Below are positions 57,182 through 64,000 of a stretch of 64,000 bases of DNA, piece by piece. The notes under the pieces were generated by a model. The model was not told the origin of the DNA. It ran no database searches and was given only the letters and a program-made list of their open reading frames with translations. The stretch covers positions 6,315,413-6,379,412 of the forward strand of contig OZ014421.1 in assembly GCA_963965975.1 (NCBI GenBank), read 5' to 3'. The stretch's first letter is position 1, and the number at the start of each line of letters is the position of its first letter. A program made the position numbers and the translations under genes. This DNA comes from Xestospongia bergquistia. Its lineage: Eukaryota; Porifera; Demospongiae; Haplosclerida; Petrosiidae.

Positions 57182-60100
57182 TCAGACAAAGTCCTTTTTT
57201 CCAAGGTATTTGGAATATACCTTAGGCTCACTCAAAAACTGTTGTATCTTGACAGCTGTTGATTTTTGGTCAACAATAGATCCTTCAACAGCTGTGATAA
57301 CTGTATCCCAAGTAACATCAGTTGACCTGGTATTCATCCAAGCCTCAAGTACTTCATATAATCGTGTACTGTTGTCCTTGTTACTTTGAGACAGACCCTC
57401 CAAATCACTGTGTTCTACTTCAAGTGCTATTCCAATCATTTTCCATTTATGTTTGATACAAGCTAATAAATCAAGTAAGTCACGAGGAACAGGTACTTTC
57501 TTTAAAATGGCAGAGATATCTGTGTTAATAAGAAAGAGAGAGAGAGAGGACATAATTGAACATGTAAATAATATGTACAAACTACAATATATAACAATGA
57601 ATTTTATAGTTTGAAAAAAACAAGTAATAGTTAGTATTTTCCTCAAGTCTACCTACAACTATAAACTGTTGTCATGTACACCTGTGGTTTAATACAAGAC
57701 TACTATCATATTGTAAAGCTAACAGTAAAATTGTTATTCTTTGATAAACTTGTGGAGTACATGAAGGCTTCATATGTGTACTGACTAGCAGTAAATTGTT
57801 ATTAAACTTGTGGTATGAGTAATGGAGTGAAATGTGATGAGTATGAGGGAATTTTATTATCTCCATATATGGTATTATCATTAATATTGAGGATTTGTTA
57901 AAACAAGGAAATACTAATTGTCTACAACTAATGTATTATAAATAAATTATAATAACTAAGTTACAAAGATTAAATAAACATCATCTTATTACTAGTTATT
58001 AAGTGATAACTTACTAACCTTGTTGTTCAATAGGTTTATTTGAGATAGTCATCTCTACAAGCCATGGTACTTGACGTGACTGGTTAATATCAGCCATTAA
58101 TGCATCGTCTTTACAACATGTTAGCTTCTTCTGATCTTCATTAGGACAACAAAGATGATCACTTGTAATTGCTTCATGTATCGTACAATGAAAATACTCG
58201 TGAGGTATAGATAGAGTAAGTTTGTAATGGAACTTCTTAACAACAGCTTTGACTCCTTCTTTAACTGAATGTCGAATAACACAGCATTTGTTAGAAGGAC
58301 CAGAGTAATAAATCTCTAACCAATAAATAGCATCAACTAATAGAACTGCACCTCCTGGACCAATACATTTCAAACGAATAGCATTACGATATTGTGGATT
58401 ACCAGATCCAAGATCAAATTGTGGTGAAGATTTGCGATTGAGAAGGTTGACAACCAAAGCAGGAAAGAGACCTTGAGGAAGTGACTTCATATCCCACGTC
58501 AAAATGAGAGGGTCTGTATTAGATGTAAAGATGGCTTTAGAACTTTCTGAGAGAGTAGCAGTAGGAAGGACACTTGGAAGAAAATACTTTCCTGGATGAG
58601 GTAGAGATGCAATAATAAATACATCTTCCATTAACTTTAGAAAATCATCAATTGAAAATTCAGCAGAAAATCCTTGTGACAAGCATGATTCTAGCAACCT
58701 CTTTTCAAAGGTTCCTTCATTCTTGAGTTGTCTGTGAGCTCCTGGAGGAAGATAGATGTTACACTCATCTTCTAAATGATCCACAGCATCAGCAAAAGAG
58801 ATACTGATCAACTCAGACAGCTTATCAAAAAGTGGCTGTGGATGTAGGAATACAACATTAGGGAGGACTTTGTGAAAGTAAAGAAAGATGGTCAGATCAT
58901 GATAATACTTCAAGGCTCCTTCAACGTCATGAACATCCATCTTTAATGGTGCACCAATCTCCAAACATTTAGATTTGCTAATAATCATGGTATTATGGGT
59001 CTTGTGTAGTTGGTCTAAATCTAACTGGAACAAGAACCATCGAGCAGGAATTTCTGCTTCAATGTAAAACTGACATATTCTGTTACGAATTATATTGGCC
59101 ATTTTAATCTCATTATCTCCTCTGCCAATTGCATTGACTGGAAAGATTACCTTCTCTCTACCTTCACGATAATTTAGTCGTACCTCATCAAATCGCTTCA
59201 GAGTGCACCAAAGGGTAGCATCTTTATCATCCAGAGACTCACTACACTTACTAATCTTATCATAGTATGTCCCCAGTACTATATGGTGAGGCTCAGTGTG
59301 GGAAAATTTGCTGTAAATGTTACGAAGATTAGGTGGATTTACAGATGATAGTGAACGAAATGATGCTTCAAGAAGTTGTAGGTGTGTCATCTGTCGTTCC
59401 ACTGGCTCACCAATTTGTTTTCCTCTAACACTGAAGTAAAATTTGGGTTGATCTTCAAGCTTTTCATTTAACTTGAGTGTAAGAATGTTGACTGGATTAT
59501 AATGTAGCAGAGCAGGAGCAATGTCTAGGAATGCAGCCTGACCTCCAGAATCTATAACATAGATCCAGTGAGTGTTATAAAGCTCATCAGACTTTGATAC
59601 AGTAGGTAATAGTCGAGCCACCTCTTCTCTTGCTGGAGAAAGTGGAGTAGGTAAGGAAGTAACTTCAGGACTTTCTTTGGTAGGTGTGGTCAATACAGCA
59701 TCTATATCGTCATCATCAGTGTCATCATCACCAGTCTCCTGTAAACTGTTGTCTACATCTTCTCCTTCTGACACTGATGGTTTACACTTAATACCTCCTT
59801 TCATTGTTCTAGTAACCATAGCTTTTAGAGACTCATAGTCTACCTTATCCCAACACTGGGTACTAGATGAACCAGTTGGTTCTCCTCCTGCTACAAGACC
59901 AGCAATCTCTACCTTCCTTACTTCAGGTGCTTTGATAACAGGAGTACTATGATGGTTGTCAGGTGGAGGTTCATTGAGTAGTAACTTGATAATGGAGGAC
60001 TTTCCAGTAGCTGGTGCACCAGACAAGGTAAGTTTGGTCCATTTAACAGTAACATAGCCTTCATCAAGAGCTTTTTCCAGTAAACCAGAATAATCTAATG

Positions 60101-61390
60101 ATAATAATAATATAAGTTTCTATTATTATAACATTAATATACTTACCAGGTAATTCATCTTCATAGAAAAAGTAGACTTTACTTTTTAATTGTGACTCAA
60201 CTTCAGGACATTGTGCTGTATATTTCCCAGTACGACTAGATATATGTGGAGGGATCATACTCACAATTGTAGATACTTCATTTGTCATTGAAAGGAGGTC
60301 AGTGGTCTTTGATTTTAATTTGATAACCTTCATTAAATGAAACACAAAATAGCATCCAATGGTATAAGAATTCACACTAGTGGAACGTTGCTTTTGAGTT
60401 GACCACACGATAAGTGTATCAGATCCACTTTGGTGAGGAATAGGTCCAGGTCTATGTGCACCTTTTAAACGATTACATCTAATTAAAAAAATCTTTGGTT
60501 TTCCTTGAAGTGTAGAACACTGTTGTATTTTGTCTACTAGTCCATAGACATTAACATATTTGTCATCACTACATGCTACATAGTGGTTATTACCTCCAGG
60601 TGCTGATATACAACAGACAAAACTGTCATAAGCTGTATGATCCATAGTAACTATTTCTTCTACTAGTTGTATCATCTGTGAACTAGTAACATTGGTATAA
60701 GGTTGAACTGTGTATTGTAGGTGCTCAAAAGTAGAAATGAAATTCTGAGTATCAAATTTACCCCCAGTGACCTTTCTACCATCTGAGTATTCTTCAATCG
60801 GCATAATCAATGCAATACCATGTGGTCTGGCATTCATAGGATAAGCTGGTGTTGGTGTCTCTTTTATATCTTTAGAGTGACGGACTATATACTCCACTGG
60901 AAGAAAGACTCCATGTCCTTTAGGACAAGTAAAATATGTTTGATCACCATAAGTACCACTGGGATAACGGTTGTCAGTAGAAATTGGAGTGTCCTGTAAA
61001 TGTAAGTGTAGTAAACACAGCGAACTATGAAAGACAGCCATACTTTATTGTTAAATTAATGTTTAAGGTTTAGGATTTATAGTATTAATTTCACAGATGT
61101 CTTGCACTTACTGTCTGTATTCCAGCAAATAATTGTGTATCACTAATAGGAGGTAATGTTCCTAACCATCTTACAACACCAGCTATAACAGGATCTGAGA
61201 CATCTGATAACCAGGTATGAGCTTTTCTGTTATTAACATAGCCAGCTGCTAAGTTCCAAAATTCAGTTGGTATAGTAACTCTATCTCCTACAGAGAGGAG
61301 GATAGGTTCATCATCATAAGGTAGAGAGACAGGCACAGATAATAGACTCTCCTGTCCTGCAGCCCTTGCTACCTCGCTCGCTACGGCCAT
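57182..61390 (-). CDS. Gene D: CAP-Gly / pseudo-caspase / GTPase-COR / 1x Death domain protein
   Basis: Four minus-strand exons: 61112-61390, 60147-60993, 58019-60094, 57182-57519; 1179 codons. CAP-Gly: GVVRWLGTLPPISD and YFTCPKGHGVFLP. Caspase-like: DSFVCCISAPGG and KPKIFLIRCNR; Asn replaces the catalytic Cys and Pro the His. P-loop GAPATGKSS; acidic linker (DDDTDDDDID); IDSGGQ; VLGTYYDK; COR-like YYHDLTIFLYF and LPQGLFPALVVNLL; Cys/His cluster YFHCTIHEAITSDHLCCP. One Death domain exon (DLLDLLACIKHKW, VTWDTVITAVEG), closest in sequence to the gene E exon. Opposite in strand to A-C. Confidence 0.85.
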
Positions 61391-61504
61391 ATCACTATTG
61401 TCATAATAGAATGCAATTATCTCTAATATTACAATTACTCATATTATATTATCTAGGTAGGTGTATATTTCTCTCTCAATTCGAAATGAACTTTCTTCTT
61501 ACAG

Positions 61505-62082
61505 TTACATCATATTGACTATGATTCTTGTGGCCAAACCTCAGAAGGAAGAGAGGTATGACTCAACATTCATGAAGATCCTATAACAGCGCTAGCTAGC
61601 AATGAAGAAAGACAGAAGTCATATAGGTAATATTGTACTACAGTCTACAGTATAAGATGATATATTATATAGGATCAAGATATGTTGAATTATTTCATCT
61701 CCTGTTCAACAATACTCCTCATCACAACAGTCTTATTATAATAACTGGTCTACATCTACTACTAGTAGTGGTAATGATCAATATGGTAGCTATCAATCTA
61801 TAACTCCAGTATGTTAATATATACTAATAACATCAAAAGAATTATATCTCTTTATATAGGATCCTCGTACTCAACACCAGTCTAGACCTCAGTCCTATTC
61901 TTCATATCCTCATACCCAATCCACTAGTTATCCAGCTCCAGTCCCTTATGGCACTAGTAGTAGTGGTACAATGAACTATTCTACTCAACAACAACAACAA
62001 TATGGTCAACAAGGAGGAGGAGTTTATAGCGGACAAACTTATAATAGTACACAACATACTACATCAAGTTCATCATGGTATT
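61505..62082 (+). pseudogene. hnRNP H/F-like 3' fragment (exons 7-9 copy)
   Basis: A degraded copy of 56180-56762. Relative to the parent, a Trp codon in GEVWF has become TGA, a 10-base insertion (around 61590-61600, GCTAGCTAG) and a 13-base deletion (after TTATTTC in the exon 8 copy) shift the frame, and exons 1-6 are missing. The last exon copy is almost unchanged. It marks the second copy of a duplicated tail-to-tail block. Confidence 0.9.
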
Positions 62083-62244
62083 AGAGATATCATCTACACA
62101 CACATAGTAATGATATAGTACTTGTTATCTCATAATATGTACATCAATGATACTGGATTTAAAAAAATTTTGTTGAAAAAAAATCACTTTTACAAAACTA
62201 ATTAAATAAGTAAAGGACACAATCAGTCAAATTAAATAGTTCAC

Positions 62245-62286
<42 letters not shown>

Positions 62287-62497
62287 AATAAAGGTCAAAA
62301 TAAATGAACAAAAGTTAAGTCAACATGTTTATCATCAGATGAAGACACTCTTACATTGATGATATTAAGAATAAACAACTTTTATAAAACTAGAAGGACA
62401 CAAAAATTTGATCAGTCAAATTCACAAAACAAATGTAAATAAAAGCAGTCAAATTAAAGGTACATCATAAGAAAATTTAAAGGGGAAAGATATAGCA
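62083..62497. other. Duplicated spacer before gene E
   Basis: Copy of 56763-57181 with a longer (AAT)n tract and a shorter (CA)n. No gene. Confidence 0.75.
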
Positions 62498-64000
62498 TTA
62501 GACAAAGTCCTTTTTTCCAAGGTATTTGGAATATACCTTAGGCTCACTCAAAAACTGTTGTATCTTGACAGCTGTTGATTTTTGGTCAACAATAGATCCT
62601 TCAACAGCTGCGATAACTGTTTCCCAAGTAACATCAGTTGACCTGGTATTCATCCAAGCCTCAAGTACTTCATATAATCGTGTACTGTTGTCCTTGTTAC
62701 TTTGAGACAGACCCTCCAAATCACTGTGTTCTACTTCAAGTGCTACTCCAATCATTTTCCATTTATGTTTGATACAAACTAATAAATCAAGTAAGTCACG
62801 AGGAACAGGTACTTTCTTTAAAATGGCAGAGATATCTGTGTTAATAAGAAAGAGAGAGAGAGAGACATAATTGAACATGTAAATAAAATGTTTAAACTAC
62901 AATATATAACAATGAATTTTGTAGTTTGAAAAAAAACAAGTAATAGTTAATATTTTCCTCAAGTCTACCTACAACTATAAACTGTTGTCATGTACACCTG
63001 TGGTTTAATACAAGACTACTATCATATAGTAAAGCTAACAGTAAAATTGTTATTCTTTGATAAACTTGTGGAGTACATGAAGACTTCATATGTGTACTAA
63101 CTAACAGTAAATTAAACTTAGTAGTTTGAAAAAAAAGAAACAAAGAAAATATTTATTTTACTCAAGTCTATCTACAACTATTTTATCAATGACTAAACTA
63201 TTAATATACTCTATTAAAAATATCATAATATATCAGTAACTACTGTTAGTGTTAATGTGACTATAAGAAAGACTTCATATGTGTTCTAACTAACAGTAAA
63301 ATTGTTATTCTTTGATAAACTTGTGGTATGAGTAATGAGTGAGTACATGAAATGTGATGAGTATGAGGGAATTTTATTATCTCCATATATGGTATTATCA
63401 TTAATATTGGGGATTTGTTAAAACAAGGAAATACTAATTGTCTACAACTAATGTATTATAAAATAAATTATAATAACTAAGTTACAAAGACTAAATACAC
63501 ATCATCTTATTACTAGTTATTAAGTAATAACTTACTAACCTTGTTGTTCAATAGGTTTATCTGAGACAGTCATCTCTACAAGCCATGGTATTTGACGTGA
63601 CTGGTTAATATCAGCCATTAATGCACCTTTCTCACAACATGTTAGCTTCTTCTGATCTTCATTAGGACGACAAAGATGATCACTTGTTTTATGTATCATA
63701 CAATGAAAAAGCTCTTGAGGTATTGATAGAGTAAGCTTGTATTGGAACTTCTTAACAACAGCTTTGACTCCTTCTTTAACTGAATGTCGAATAACACAGC
63801 ATTTGTTAGAAGGACCAGAGTAATAAATCTCTAACCAGTAAATAGCATCAACTAATAGAACAGCACCTCCTGGACCAATACAGTCTAACTGGATAGCATT
63901 ACGATATTGTGGATTCCTAGATCCAAGATCAAATTGTGGTGAAGATTTCCGAGTGAGAAGGTTGACAACCAAAGCAGGAAAGAGACCTTGAGGAAGTGAC
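62498..64000 (-). CDS. Gene E (partial): GTPase-COR / Death domain paralog
   Basis: Only the last two exons are in the window: 62498-62835 (Death domain) and 63540 to the right edge (end of the COR-like exon). Very similar to gene D, including stop position and intron; the intron (62836-63539) is longer through a local insertion and duplication near 63110-63300. The Cys/His cluster is present (LFHCMIHKTSDHLCRP). Differences from D in that cluster are mostly synonymous or conservative, so it looks functional. The N-terminal parts lie beyond the window. Confidence 0.8.

Overview
The window looks like nuclear DNA of an early-branching animal, most likely a demosponge such as Amphimedon. This is inferred from the AT-rich, compact, intron-dense genes, the clear orthologs of animal housekeeping genes, and the expansion of Death-domain proteins; no species-specific marker was tested. 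Genes were rebuilt exon by exon from splice sites, reading-frame phase and family motifs. For each complete gene model the summed exon lengths are a multiple of three.

Layout. (1) 1-29.3 kb, plus strand: three tandem paralogs of a very large protein family (gene A 308-7764, gene B 18867-22816, gene C 22986-29265), with lysosomal alpha-mannosidase MAN2B1 (9944-17364) between A and B. A broken PHPT1 copy lies behind gene A. (2) 29.7-56.8 kb: a housekeeping block whose genes strictly alternate in strand: PHPT1(-), STX18(+), CIAO1(-), PI4KB(+), CYCS(-), MINDY3(+), DENND1(-), hnRNP H/F-like(+). Heads face heads over 61, 116, 650 and 305 bp. A tRNA-Ala(AGC) sits in a PI4KB intron. (3) 57.2-64 kb, minus strand: two more paralogs, gene D (57182-61390) and gene E (partial, running off the right edge), separated by a decayed copy of the hnRNP 3' end.

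The most interesting content is the paralog family. Its order is: CYLD-type CAP-Gly domain; caspase-like p20/p10 domain with the catalytic His and Cys lost in all four complete copies; P-loop GTPase with a COR-like module; a conserved Cys/His cluster; then one to four Death domains, each on its own phase-1 exon. I infer a signalling scaffold or switch, innate-immune or cell-death related, in which a dead caspase and a GTPase-COR core are wired to a Death-domain oligomerisation tail. The architecture is visible; the function is inference.

Other notable items are two U12-type introns (a 59-nt AT-AC intron in CIAO1 and a GT-AG intron in PI4KB), two segmental duplications that left pseudogenes, an inverted pair of MITE-like elements, a foldback element in intron 1 of gene A, and many micro- and minisatellites.
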